Below are positions 1 through 6,910 of a DNA stretch of 51,099 nt, in pieces (the first letter of the stretch is position 1; each line of letters begins with the position of its first letter). Position numbers and translations under genes: made by a program. The stretch is from an uncultured Verrucomicrobia subdivision 3 bacterium (lineage in GTDB: Bacteria > Verrucomicrobiota > Verrucomicrobiia > Limisphaerales > UBA11358). Where the stretch lies: assembly GCA_903917705.1 (NCBI GenBank), contig CAIXBQ010000099.1:1-51099 (forward strand). Reading direction: 5' to 3'. The notes under the pieces were generated by a model. It searched no databases. It worked only from the letters and a program-made list of their open reading frames with translations, and was not told the DNA's origin.

Positions 1-105
1 CACAACGAAAATCCCAAGCCGTTTGTCTGGACAAAAAACGCCGGTCAAATCCTCGAGAGCCTCCGGCGCTACGCGGCAGAAACCATGCGAATTCAGGCCG
101 ATTAA
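1..105 (+). CDS. IS630-family transposase, C-terminal fragment (cut by window edge)
   Basis: The window opens inside a reading frame that gives 34 residues before a TAA at 103-105. The peptide begins HNENPKPFVWTK and continues with an amphipathic ILESLRRYA helix. The 'NPKPFVWT' block followed by a short helix is the usual extreme C-terminus of IS630/Tc1-like DDE transposases. The catalytic residues lie upstream, outside the window, so it cannot be judged whether the element is intact. I could not define the right terminal inverted repeat or the TA target duplication after the stop codon. Confidence 0.7.
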   Translation, partial: HNENPKPFVWTKNAGQILESLRRYAAETMRIQAD

Positions 106-269
106 TTATGCAAGAATTCACTGACTCAGGAGACTAGCTGGCGGGAGCCGGCGACAGGCTTCGACTGCGGGAACCGGAGTTTTCGGGGATTTTATGAACG
201 TCGCGGGCTGGTTTGGGGCCGTTTTCTGTGTAAAGCTTTGAATTCCATTGGGTTTCACTACTTGCGGAC

Positions 270-584
270 GACGTTTCCCACATTGGAAACGAAGTTTCCA
301 TTCAAGGAGAAGATGTTTCCATTTAATCGGGCGTCGTCCGATTAAGGTCGGGCGTCGCGGGATTAAATGGAAACGTCGTCCGATTGAAAGGAAGCGACAC
401 AGGAAGTCAATCGGACGTAGCGGGATTAACGTCCCGCGTCGTGGGATTGAATGGAAACTTCGCTGGAAGTTAATCGAACGCTGTGGGATTAAATGGAAAC
501 GTTACCGGAAGTTAATCGGAATGTGCATCCATTCAATCGGACAACGCGGGACATCAAGGAAACTTCGTCCGCAAGTCTGAGAAT
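270..584. repeat. Degenerate 21-bp tandem array, 15 units, some units inverted
   Basis: From 270 the sequence falls into consecutive 21-bp units (270-290, 291-311 ... 564-584). The clearest units are 354-374, 438-458 and 480-500, sharing GGGATTRAATGGAAAC. Units 270-332 carry the reverse complement (GTTTCCATTTAATC), so the array contains both orientations. Because 21 is a multiple of three, a frame from 248 to 580 stays open and encodes a basic seven-residue repeat; I regard that as a by-product. The flanks 106-269 and 585-677 hold no gene I can support. Twenty-one bp is two DNA turns, so each A/T-rich core faces the same side of the helix. Confidence 0.85.
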
Positions 585-677
585 TTGACGGACAGTAATG
601 GAAATCGCGCCCGTATGTTAGGCCAAACCCGCTGGACGACTGCGCCTTGGGTTTCCGTGACCGGTAAAATCAGGTCT

Positions 678-1031
678 TCAATCCTTGGTCCAGCCGGTCA
701 GGACGTTGTCGGGGGTGAAGGTTAGACGCATCTTCCGTTCGTAGTATCGGGGCCCGGTACTCTGGACGACTCCCACGCCGCCGGGGTAGCGGTAAAAGCC
801 GCCGCCCACGATGGCGGTGCCGCCATTGTTGTAGCGAGTGATCCATTCGGCCACGAGCCGGCCGTCACTCAGCCGGAACTGCTTGTCGGGCGGGCCGTAG
901 TCCACCACGGCCTGATCCAAAGTGTAATGACCCACGCGTCCGGCCCAGTCGACGCGGTGCGTGGCACAGCCGGCGAACAGCAGGGCCGCCACGGCCAACA
1001 GAAGCGCATTCAGGGCAAGGTTCAGTTTCAT
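678..1031 (-). CDS. Small predicted lipoprotein
   Basis: The protein has 117 residues. Its N-terminus (MKLNLAL, then a leucine/alanine-rich core ending LLFAGC) is a typical lipoprotein signal with a lipobox Cys at residue 22, so the mature protein should be lipid-anchored. The rest is short and polar, with a run of Gly and Tyr around GGGFYRYPGG. I do not recognise a named domain. It follows the frameshifted phosphoesterase gene on the same strand, 42 bp after that gene's restored stop codon. A promoter-like sequence sits so close to the ATG that a leaderless mRNA is plausible. Confidence 0.7.
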   Translation of the reverse strand: MKLNLALNALLLAVAALLFAGCATHRVDWAGRVGHYTLDQAVVDYGPPDKQFRLSDGRLVAEWITRYNNGGTAIVGGGFYRYPGGVGVVQSTGPRYYERKMRLTFTPDNVLTGWTKD

Positions 1032-1037
1032 GTTGAA

Positions 1038-1065
1038 AATTTAATCCCCGGCGGCCAAAGCGCAA
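1038..1065 (-). promoter_or_regulatory. Putative promoter of the small lipoprotein gene
   Basis: On the minus strand, TTGCGC (1060-1065), a 16-bp spacer and TAAATT (1038-1043) precede the ATG at 1031 by only six bases. The expected start of transcription would fall on or next to the start codon, and no Shine-Dalgarno sequence is visible. Confidence 0.4.
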
Positions 1066-1073
1066 ATGGGAAA

Positions 1074-1989
1074 TCATTGCCCGCCGGTGGTGAAGCCGGC
1101 GGTGATGGGGCGATGGTCGGAGCCGATGCCCCCAGTCTGGCACGGTGCCGATCCAGGTGTTGGTCTTCTGCCAGTCGCGCGCGAGGGCGGGGCTCAGCAG
1201 GATGTAATCGATGCGGGAATACGAATCCTCGACCCCATAATAATGCGTCCAGGTGACGTTGCGCGGCTCGTAGCGCGGGTTGGGATTGGGGGCAGTGTCG
1301 CCGTTGCGCTCGGCGGGGCGGGTGTCGATGAGCTTGAATTTGCCGGTGCCGATGACGGCCTTGGTGGAGGGCGAATTTTTTACGTCGTTGAAATCTCCGA
1401 GGACGACGATTTTGGCATTGGGATTGGCCTTGAGATGATCGTCCACGATGCCGCGCAGGAGGGTCGCCTCTTGCAACCGGAGTTGCGCCTCGTCGGCATC
1501 CGGCACGGGTCGGCGCGATTTCAAGTGCGTGGCGAGGAGGGTGAAGGTGTAATTCTGGTCCGTCTGGATTTCCACTTCCACAAAGCCGCGGCTGACGCGG
1601 AAACGGCGGCCGTCGAGGAGGAAGCTCTCGTTGGTGTGCGGATGGCGGGCGACGATGGGGAATTTGCTCAGGACGGCCACATGGATGCTCGGGTCGAACC
1701 CCTGGACATGCTCCCAGTAGGGGAAGTCGCATCCGTCGGTCTTGAGCGCGGCGCGCAACTCGAGCAGGGCGTTGGTGGTGCCCATCTCTTCGAGCGCGAG
1801 GACGTCGGGGTTCAGCGCGAGGATGTTCTCGCGGATCTTGGTCTTGGCGTTGTCCGCCTTGACGAAGTTGCGGGTGTCAGTGGGCTGGTCGATATAATTT
1901 TCGACGTTGTAGGTGGCGATGCGGAAGCTCCCGGCGAATGCGTTCAGGCTCGCGAGAGCCAGGGCGACCAGGATGAAGCGACGGATCAT
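1074..1989 (-). pseudogene. Secreted endonuclease/exonuclease/phosphatase-family protein with a 1-nt frameshift
   Basis: A signal peptide (MIRRFILVALALASLNAFA) is followed by the family motifs in order: ATYNVENY, LALEEMG, LATHLKS, LGDFND and RIDYILLSP. After residue ~285 (…TVPDWG) the frame goes wrong and runs through the neighbouring lipoprotein gene to 865. If one base is removed from the run of five C at 1129-1133 (plus strand), the protein continues GIGSDHRPITAGFTTGGQ and stops at 1074-1076. This restores the catalytic SDH motif and gives 304 residues, normal for the family. The disruption is either a real inactivating mutation or a homopolymer sequencing error. The protein would be an exported Mg-dependent phosphodiesterase or nuclease. 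Confidence 0.8.
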
Positions 1990-2219
1990 GGGGCCAGCTT
2001 AAACTCAAATTTGAAAGTTGAAAACACGAATTGCGCGTTCGGAGGCGAACGCAAAACCAGGCGGAACCGCTGTGGGTGGAGCTAAGGGGTTGCGGCCACC
2101 GTCGCGTGTCCGGGAGGTTCTTTCATTGATTTTGTGGTCGTTCCATCGGGTTTTCCTGTGGAATCCGCCCGGGGAATGCGGAAGGCGGATTGGCCCGTTT
2201 GCCGGATTATAATTATTTT

Positions 2220-2317
2220 TGAACAGATTTCCGCCCGCCCGGTCTCATATCTGATTGGATTGAGGTATGGGTTAAAGAGCCTGACTTTTATTGGGTTTGA
2301 GTTAGGCTCTTTTTTTT
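2220..2317 (+). ncRNA. Candidate small RNA or terminated leader upstream of folE2
   Basis: A perfect TATAAT (2208-2213) is followed about 63 bp later by a strong intrinsic terminator (2276-2317), with no reading frame between them that I would call a gene. The implied transcript is about 98 nt. Just upstream, 2162-2169 and 2184-2191 form a perfect 8-bp inverted repeat. I see no convincing -35 box. The product could be an independent small RNA or an attenuated leader of folE2, which begins 33 bp after the terminator. I could not match it to a riboswitch class by eye. Confidence 0.3.
2276..2317 (+). terminator. Intrinsic terminator upstream of folE2
   Basis: AGAGCCTGAC (2276-2285) pairs with GTTAGGCTCT (2301-2310) with one G-U pair, and eight T residues follow (2310-2317). 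No coding gene on the plus strand ends upstream, so it terminates an untranslated RNA or regulates folE2. Confidence 0.75.
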
Positions 2318-2343
2318 GCCTATTCACCCAAAACTGCTACCAT
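2316..2343 (+). promoter_or_regulatory. Putative folE2 promoter, start codon at +1
   Basis: TTGCCT (2316-2321), a 16-bp spacer and TGC-TACCAT (-10 box 2338-2343) lie six C residues before the ATG at 2350. There is no Shine-Dalgarno sequence. The arrangement predicts a leaderless transcript. Confidence 0.4.
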
Positions 2344-2349
2344 CCCCCC

Positions 2350-3225
2350 ATGTCTCGAAACGTAAAAGTCCGGTCGGCGACGGCAAAATTGGACGACAAA
2401 CAAAGCGAACGCGACCATCGTGAACTGCGGATCGACAAAGTGGGCGTGCGCGGGCTGCGCTTCCCCATCCAGGTGCGCGACCGGGCCCATAGCGTCCAGA
2501 ACACCGTGGCGACGCTGGGGATGTTCGTGGACCTGCCCAAGGAATTCAAGGGAACGCACATGAGCCGCTTCGTGGAGGTGCTGAATGCGCATGGTTCGGT
2601 CATGCACGTCGAAAACATCGTGGAGATTTTACAGGAACTGCAGAAGCGGCTCCATTCCGCGACCTCGCACATCGAGGTGGAGTTCCCGTATTTCATGAGC
2701 AAGAAGTCGCCGGCCTCGCGGCAGGAGAGCCTGATGGATTATGTTGCGCGGTTTGACGCGGCGGCGTGCGGCGAGGAGACGGATTTTGTGCTGACGGTGA
2801 AGGTGAACGTAACGACCCTGTGCCCGTGCTCCAAGGCGATCGCGAAATACGGCGCGCACAACCAGCGCGGCGAAGTGACGGTGGCGCTGCGGTTCAAGAA
2901 AATCGTCTGGATCGAGGAGGTCATCGAGATGATCGAGGCGTCGGCCAGTTCGGAGCTTTACGCGCTGCTCAAGCGGCAGGACGAAAAAGCTGTGACGGAA
3001 CGCGCGTATGAAAACCCGGTGTTCGTCGAGGACCTGGTGCGCAACGTGGCCCTGCGGCTCAATGCCCATCCGCTCGTGACGTGGTATAAAGTCGAGGCGG
3101 AAAACTACGAAAGCATCCATAATCACAACGCCTACGCGTGCATTGAGCGGCGGCCGGAGATCCGGATTCAGATGGCCAAACGGCCGTTCGGGCCGGCGGG
3201 AACCGCTGCCGCCCAAGAATCCTGA
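2350..3225 (+). CDS. folE2: GTP cyclohydrolase FolE2 (type IB)
   Basis: This 291-residue protein matches the FolE2 (GCYH-IB, COG1469) family. It has the N-terminal VGVRGLRFPIQVRD strand, the central THMSRF segment, the LCPCSKAIAKYGAHNQRG motif (Cys158 and Cys160) and the C-terminal ESIHNHNAYA motif. It converts GTP to dihydroneopterin triphosphate, the first step of folate synthesis. Known FolE2 enzymes do not depend strictly on zinc and in many bacteria replace zinc-dependent FolE under zinc limitation. I start at 2350 because the family similarity begins there; the frame is open upstream to 2134 but crosses the terminator. The genes downstream are also Cys-poor, zinc-sparing forms, which fits a zinc-limitation role. 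Confidence 0.92.
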   Translation: MSRNVKVRSATAKLDDKQSERDHRELRIDKVGVRGLRFPIQVRDRAHSVQNTVATLGMFVDLPKEFKGTHMSRFVEVLNAHGSVMHVENIVEILQELQKRLHSATSHIEVEFPYFMSKKSPASRQESLMDYVARFDAAACGEETDFVLTVKVNVTTLCPCSKAIAKYGAHNQRGEVTVALRFKKIVWIEEVIEMIEASASSELYALLKRQDEKAVTERAYENPVFVEDLVRNVALRLNAHPLVTWYKVEAENYESIHNHNAYACIERRPEIRIQMAKRPFGPAGTAAAQES

Positions 3226-3324
3226 AAATTTTAGTGGATTATTTGCCGCGCTTTGCTACATTCCCGCCCCTTTGAAGCATTAGGCCAGCCCGGTTTGGGC
3301 CGTAAAATTTTTTGACATCATATT

Positions 3325-3915
3325 GTGACAGCGAAGAAAAAAGCAACGAAGAAGACCGCGTCGCGCGGCAAGTCCTCATCCGTCGCCACGTCGGCGGCGA
3401 TTCTCGGCCGTCCCATCGCCAAGGCGAGCGCCGGTCCGGACTTGAAAAAGGTCAAGCCCGAGTGGCAGAAATTCTGCCTGCATCTGCTGGAACTGCGCGA
3501 GCAGCTGGTCCGCCAGATGAACGGCCTGGCCCAGGAATCGGCGCAGGAAATGGCCGGCTACAGCCTGCACATGGCGGATTCCGGAACGGACAATTTTGAC
3601 CGCGATTTTGCCTTGAGCCTCCTGTCGTCCGATCAGGACGCGGTGTTTGAGATCGAGGAGGCGCTCAAGCGTATCGAGCGCAAGACCTACGGCGTCTGTG
3701 AATTGACCGGCAAGGCGATTCCCAAGGCGCGGCTGGAGGCCATTCCGTGGACCCGCTTCACGGTCGAGGCGCAGGCGCAGCTCGAACGCGACGGGGCCCT
3801 GAAGTCCCGCCGCCTAGGCGCGCTGGGAACGATTGATTCTGTCGGCACCCTCACGGAGGGCGAAGCCGAAGAGGGCGAAGAGGGCGACGAAGTCAAACCC
3901 AAGGAAAAGGAATAA
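3325..3915 (+). CDS. DksA/TraR-family protein with degenerate zinc finger
   Basis: The protein has 196 residues. A Lys/Ala-rich N-terminus is followed by a coiled-coil segment (about 50-100) and a DksA-type C-terminal module around YGVCELTGKAIPKARLEAIP. Family members bind the RNA polymerase secondary channel. In canonical DksA four Cys bind zinc; here only the first remains and the others are replaced (CELT; later FTVEA), so the finger probably does not bind zinc. Zinc-free DksA2-type paralogues are known from zinc-limitation regulons. The start is a GTG at 3325. The tail is very acidic. L33 begins 3 bp after the stop and S18 follows, so the three form one transcription unit. Confidence 0.85.
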   Translation: MTAKKKATKKTASRGKSSSVATSAAILGRPIAKASAGPDLKKVKPEWQKFCLHLLELREQLVRQMNGLAQESAQEMAGYSLHMADSGTDNFDRDFALSLLSSDQDAVFEIEEALKRIERKTYGVCELTGKAIPKARLEAIPWTRFTVEAQAQLERDGALKSRRLGALGTIDSVGTLTEGEAEEGEEGDEVKPKEKE

Positions 3916-3918
3916 TTT

Positions 3919-4086
3919 ATGCCGCGAGAAGTCATCACCATCGAATGCACCGAGGCGCGTAAAATCGGCAAGTCGCCGTCGCGCTACACCACCACCCGCA
4001 ACAAAAAGCTGCAGACGGACAAGCTGGAGGTAAAAAAATACAATCCCGCCCTCCGCCGCCACACGTTGCACAAGGAGATTAAGTAA
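3919..4086 (+). CDS. rpmG: Ribosomal protein bL33, Cys-poor form
   Basis: This 55-residue protein begins [13 protein letters not shown] and contains [10 protein letters not shown] and the ending [10 protein letters not shown], all diagnostic of L33 in the large ribosomal subunit. Zinc-binding L33 has two CxxC pairs. Here the first is reduced to one Cys (CTEA) and the second is replaced by NPAL, so this is the non-zinc (C-minus) form. The ATG is 3 bp after the DksA-like gene and the stop is 3 bp before rpsR. Confidence 0.92.
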   Translation: MPREVITIECTEARKIGKSPSRYTTTRNKKLQTDKLEVKKYNPALRRHTLHKEIK

Positions 4087-4089
4087 TTT

Positions 4090-4341
4090 ATGCCCCGCAA
4101 GACCAACACCGACAAGAAATCCGACAAGCGCGGCACCCGCGAAGCCCGCACACCGCGCCCGAAGCCGAAGATCGACTTCACGCTCGACGCGCTCGACTAC
4201 AAGAACGTAACCCTGCTCCGCACGTTTGTGACCGACCAGGGCCGCATCCTGCCGCGCAAGTACACCGGCCTGCCGGCGCATTACCAGCGCCGCATGACGA
4301 CCGCGATCAAGCGCGCGCGCCAGATGCTGTTGATGAAGTAG
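4090..4341 (+). CDS. rpsR: Ribosomal protein bS18, Cys-less form
   Basis: This 83-residue protein has the S18 core: [28 protein letters not shown], then the basic [16 protein letters not shown]. It is a small-subunit protein that partners S6. The N-terminal extension is Lys/Arg/Thr-rich and lacks the Cys residues found near the start of zinc-type S18 proteins. It ends the dksA-like/rpmG/rpsR unit, and a strong terminator begins eight bases downstream. Confidence 0.93.
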   Translation: MPRKTNTDKKSDKRGTREARTPRPKPKIDFTLDALDYKNVTLLRTFVTDQGRILPRKYTGLPAHYQRRMTTAIKRARQMLLMK

Positions 4342-4348
4342 TTTTCCG

Positions 4349-4382
4349 CCGCCCCGCCAGTTTCTGGCCGGGCGGTTTTTTT
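4349..4382 (+). terminator. Intrinsic terminator after rpsR
   Basis: CCGCCCCGCCAG (4349-4360) pairs with CTGGCCGGGCGG (4364-4375) with a single mismatch and a three-base loop, followed by seven T residues. It separates the ribosomal-protein unit from the ZIP/Fur unit. Confidence 0.9.
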
Positions 4383-4390
4383 ATGCCAGC

Positions 4391-4413
4391 CAGTTGCAAA
4401 CGGTTTGCAACTG
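4391..4413 (+). promoter_or_regulatory. Perfect 23-bp palindrome, probable Fur/Zur-family operator
   Basis: CAGTTGCAAAC and GTTTGCAACTG are exact reverse complements around a central G. The core is TTGCAA-N5-TTGCAA, the same form as operator boxes described for some Fur-superfamily metal regulators (for example Nur boxes). It lies 24 bp before the ZIP start, between the terminator and the gene, and may overlap a -35 element (TTGCAA 4394-4399, weak -10 TGCTAT 4419-4424). The Fur-family gene that could bind it is second in the same operon, suggesting autoregulation. Confidence 0.75.
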
Positions 4414-4437
4414 GGTGATGCTATTGCCGGCTTTGTT

Positions 4438-5166
4438 ATGGATTATCTGGTTCTTCTCTCGAGCATCGCGCTTGGCGCGGCCACGGTTTTCTGGTTGCGC
4501 CTGACCGATGCCCGGCGGGTCAAGGTGCTGAACGCCTTCACCGGCGCGTATCTGCTCACGCTGGTGATGTTACACCTGCTGCCGGACTTGTATGAGCCGG
4601 AATCCGGCGTCACGATCAAGCCCCTCGTCATCGGCGGCTTCATTCTGTTCGGATTCTTCCTTCAAATCGCGATGGATTCCATTTCGATGGGCATCGAGCA
4701 CGGGCACGCGCATGAAATCCAGGGGCGGATGGCCTTTGGCATTCTGGCCGGCCTCTGCATCCATGCGTTTGTCGAGGCGCTCGCGCTGGGGAAATCCCCG
4801 GAGCATCAAACCGCGCATGACTTGGCGGCGCACCATTTCCTGCTCGTCAGCGTCGTGGTGCATAATTATCCCATCTCCATCGCGCTGCTGGGGATGCTGC
4901 TGCAAAGCGGCATGAAGAAATCCCCGGCGCTCGCCTGCCTCGGCTTGTTCGCGATCATGGCGCCCATCGGCATGTTCACGAGCGGCGTTACCGGTCTGGC
5001 GGTGTATTCGCGCTATCTGATGGCGATTGTCATCGGAATTTTTATGCACATTTCCACGACCATTTTGTTCGAAAGCGAGGACCATCACCGGTTTCCCGTC
5101 GGCAAACTGGTTGCCGTGCTCATTGGCCTGCTGCTGGGCATCACCAGCGTGATTTTTGAGGCGTGA
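4438..5166 (+). CDS. ZIP-family metal (zinc) transporter
   Basis: This 242-residue inner-membrane protein has about eight hydrophobic segments. A His-rich loop (MGIEHGHAHEIQG) lies between the third and fourth. The metal-site helices of ZIP transporters are recognisable as HAFVEALALG and HNYPISIALLG (normally HNxPEG, so the Glu-Gly is altered). ZIP proteins bring zinc or other divalent cations into the cytoplasm. I choose the ATG at 4438; an in-frame TTG at 4405 lies inside the palindromic operator. The stop overlaps the GTG start of the Fur-family gene (GTGA), so the two are translationally coupled. Confidence 0.85.
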   Translation: MDYLVLLSSIALGAATVFWLRLTDARRVKVLNAFTGAYLLTLVMLHLLPDLYEPESGVTIKPLVIGGFILFGFFLQIAMDSISMGIEHGHAHEIQGRMAFGILAGLCIHAFVEALALGKSPEHQTAHDLAAHHFLLVSVVVHNYPISIALLGMLLQSGMKKSPALACLGLFAIMAPIGMFTSGVTGLAVYSRYLMAIVIGIFMHISTTILFESEDHHRFPVGKLVAVLIGLLLGITSVIFEA

Positions 5167-5630
5167 AAACCAGCTGCCAGCACCGGCATCGGCATTCGCA
5201 CAAAAAGCAGGAACTCGCCGCGCTCACCAGCCGCCTGCGCCGCGAAGCGCGCAAGATCACCGGGCCGCGCGCGGCGATTCTGGAAATCCTAAGGCACCAT
5301 CCGCATCCGCTGACGAACAAGGAGATTTTCGCCCAACTGCCCAAAGGCGAGTGCGATCTGGCGACGATTTACCGCGCCATGCAGATGCTGGAAAAGTTGG
5401 GGATGGTGAAACGCTTTGATTTTGGCGACGGGGCGGCGCGGTTTGAACTGGTGGGCGAGGGGGATGACGGGCATCACCACCACCTGGTTTGCACGCGCTG
5501 TGCAGAGGTGGTGGAGATTGCTGAATGTTTTCCCGAGGAAATCGAGCGCCGGATTGCAAATACCAACGGATTCACCGGCGTGACGCACCGGCTGGAGTTT
5601 TTTGGTCTTTGCCCGGAATGCCAGAAGTGA
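5163..5630 (+). CDS. Fur-family metalloregulator, Zur-like
   Basis: This 155-residue protein has the winged-helix N-domain (ITGPRAAILEILRHH…LTNKEIFAQLP…DLATIYRAMQMLEKLGMV) and the C-domain with HHHHLVC and two CxxC pairs (CTRC and CPEC). Those pairs form the structural zinc site common in Zur, PerR and Fur. The N-terminus carries an unusual CQHRHRHSHKK stretch. Coupling to a ZIP transporter and the upstream palindrome make a zinc-sensing repressor (Zur) the best guess, but the metal specificity cannot be read from sequence. Confidence 0.87.
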   Translation: MKTSCQHRHRHSHKKQELAALTSRLRREARKITGPRAAILEILRHHPHPLTNKEIFAQLPKGECDLATIYRAMQMLEKLGMVKRFDFGDGAARFELVGEGDDGHHHHLVCTRCAEVVEIAECFPEEIERRIANTNGFTGVTHRLEFFGLCPECQK

Positions 5631-5698
5631 ATCCACCCCGCCCGGCCGGCCGCGTCTCAACGCAACTGGCCCGATTTCGGACATGGGATGATTTTCGG

Positions 5699-5863
5699 CT
5701 AGACGGCTTCCTCGGAAAGCCAGTCGCCGAGATGGAGGTATTCCTTGATTTTACGGCGTTCGTAACGATTCTTTTGCGACTTTTTCGGCTGATTATCAGC
5801 TTTGCGGAACGGATGCTTCGGGTTGCGGACGGCTTCACTGATGACTTCCATGGTCTTCAACAT
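5699..5863 (-). CDS. Small basic protein of unknown function
   Basis: The frame encodes 54 residues, MLKTMEVISEAV… ending LHLGDWLSEEAV, with a strongly basic middle (QPKKSQKNRYERRKIKEY). The start at 5863 is chosen because AAAGGA lies about eight bases upstream; the frame is open to 5908. It is convergent with the Fur-family gene and follows prmA on the same strand, 120 bp away. I recognise no family. Confidence 0.4.
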   Translation of the reverse strand: MLKTMEVISEAVRNPKHPFRKADNQPKKSQKNRYERRKIKEYLHLGDWLSEEAV

Positions 5864-5983
5864 ATAGCATTTTCCTTTCATCCAACTGGACAGCGTAAAT
5901 GATGCCAAGCACTGTCATTCCAAATTCTACTTGTAAACTTCAATACATCTGACGGTGCCCGCTGTCAAGGTGTTCAAAATTAT

Positions 5984-6886
5984 TCAGACAAAACAAAAAG
6001 AGCCAGAGCACCACTCGTTTTCCACCCGGCTGGACGTCAGTTTCAACCCCAAACCCTCAAAAGCCTTCTGGACCATTCCGAATTCCGCCGCCAGAATCCC
6101 CGCCAGGACCAGGGTGCCGCCGTATTTCAACCGGCTCACCAGGCGCCGTCGTTCGGCGATGAGCAGGTTGGAAATCAGGTTCGCACAGATCAGATCATAT
6201 TGCCGCGCCGGGTGCAACGGCAGCTTGGTCACGTCCCGGCGCACGGGTTTCACCCAGTTTTGCACGCGGTTTTTCCGGGCGTTCTCCTTTGCCACGCGTA
6301 CGGAATGAGGGTCGAAGTCAAATGCGTGAACCGGCTGGTAATCCAGCTTGGCCGCCGCGATGGCGAGAATGCCCGAGCCCGTGCCGATGTCCAAAAACGA
6401 CTGCGTCGCACCCGACTTGCGGCCGCGCACGATTGCATTCAGGCAAAATGACGTCGTCGGATGCTGGCCGGTGCCGAAACTCAAGCCGGGATCGAGAATC
6501 ACAACGGCCTGGTGCTTGCGCGGCCGATGCTTGCTCCAACTCGGCTTGACCAGCAGCTCCGGCCCGATTTCCAGCGGATGGAAATGCCTTTTCCACGATT
6601 CCGCCCAATCCTCGCGCTTCACCTTGGCGATCTCAATTTGTCCGCCGCCGGTTTTCAAACCGCAATCTCGAATCCGCTGGAGGCCGGCGGTGATGGCCTT
6701 GCGCGTGCCGGCGGGGGAAAACCTGCCTTGCTCGATAAAAACACTGACGAGGCTCGTCTGCCTTTCCAAATCGTAATACGTGGCCGCCGCCACCCCGAGA
6801 ACGGATGCGAGCAGTTCGCCCGCGGCATCCTCGGCTTCGGGCGTGGTGGTGACGGAGATGCGCCAGAGAGGTTTTTGCTTTTTCAT
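5984..6886 (-). CDS. prmA: Ribosomal protein L11 methyltransferase
   Basis: This 300-residue protein carries the PrmA signature: DPGLSFGTGQHPTT (about 132-145), SAM-binding motif I DIGTGSGILAIAAAK (about 166-180), a second acidic loop FDFDP and the CANLISNLL motif. It trimethylates L11 of the 50S subunit using SAM. The length is normal. It is the third gene of a minus-strand run, 24 bp after the histidine phosphatase. Confidence 0.9.
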   Translation of the reverse strand: MKKQKPLWRISVTTTPEAEDAAGELLASVLGVAAATYYDLERQTSLVSVFIEQGRFSPAGTRKAITAGLQRIRDCGLKTGGGQIEIAKVKREDWAESWKRHFHPLEIGPELLVKPSWSKHRPRKHQAVVILDPGLSFGTGQHPTTSFCLNAIVRGRKSGATQSFLDIGTGSGILAIAAAKLDYQPVHAFDFDPHSVRVAKENARKNRVQNWVKPVRRDVTKLPLHPARQYDLICANLISNLLIAERRRLVSRLKYGGTLVLAGILAAEFGMVQKAFEGLGLKLTSSRVENEWCSGSFCFV

Positions 6887-6910
6887 GTTGGGTAGGCGGT
6901 TCGCCGGGAT

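Noticed and set aside
248..580. A 110-codon frame of basic repeats
   Set aside because: It follows a 21-bp tandem array; the period is a multiple of three, so the frame stays open by itself. No Shine-Dalgarno and no family.
4405..4437. Upstream TTG start for the ZIP gene
   Set aside because: It lies inside the perfect palindrome, and the ATG at 4438 precedes the first membrane helix at a normal distance.
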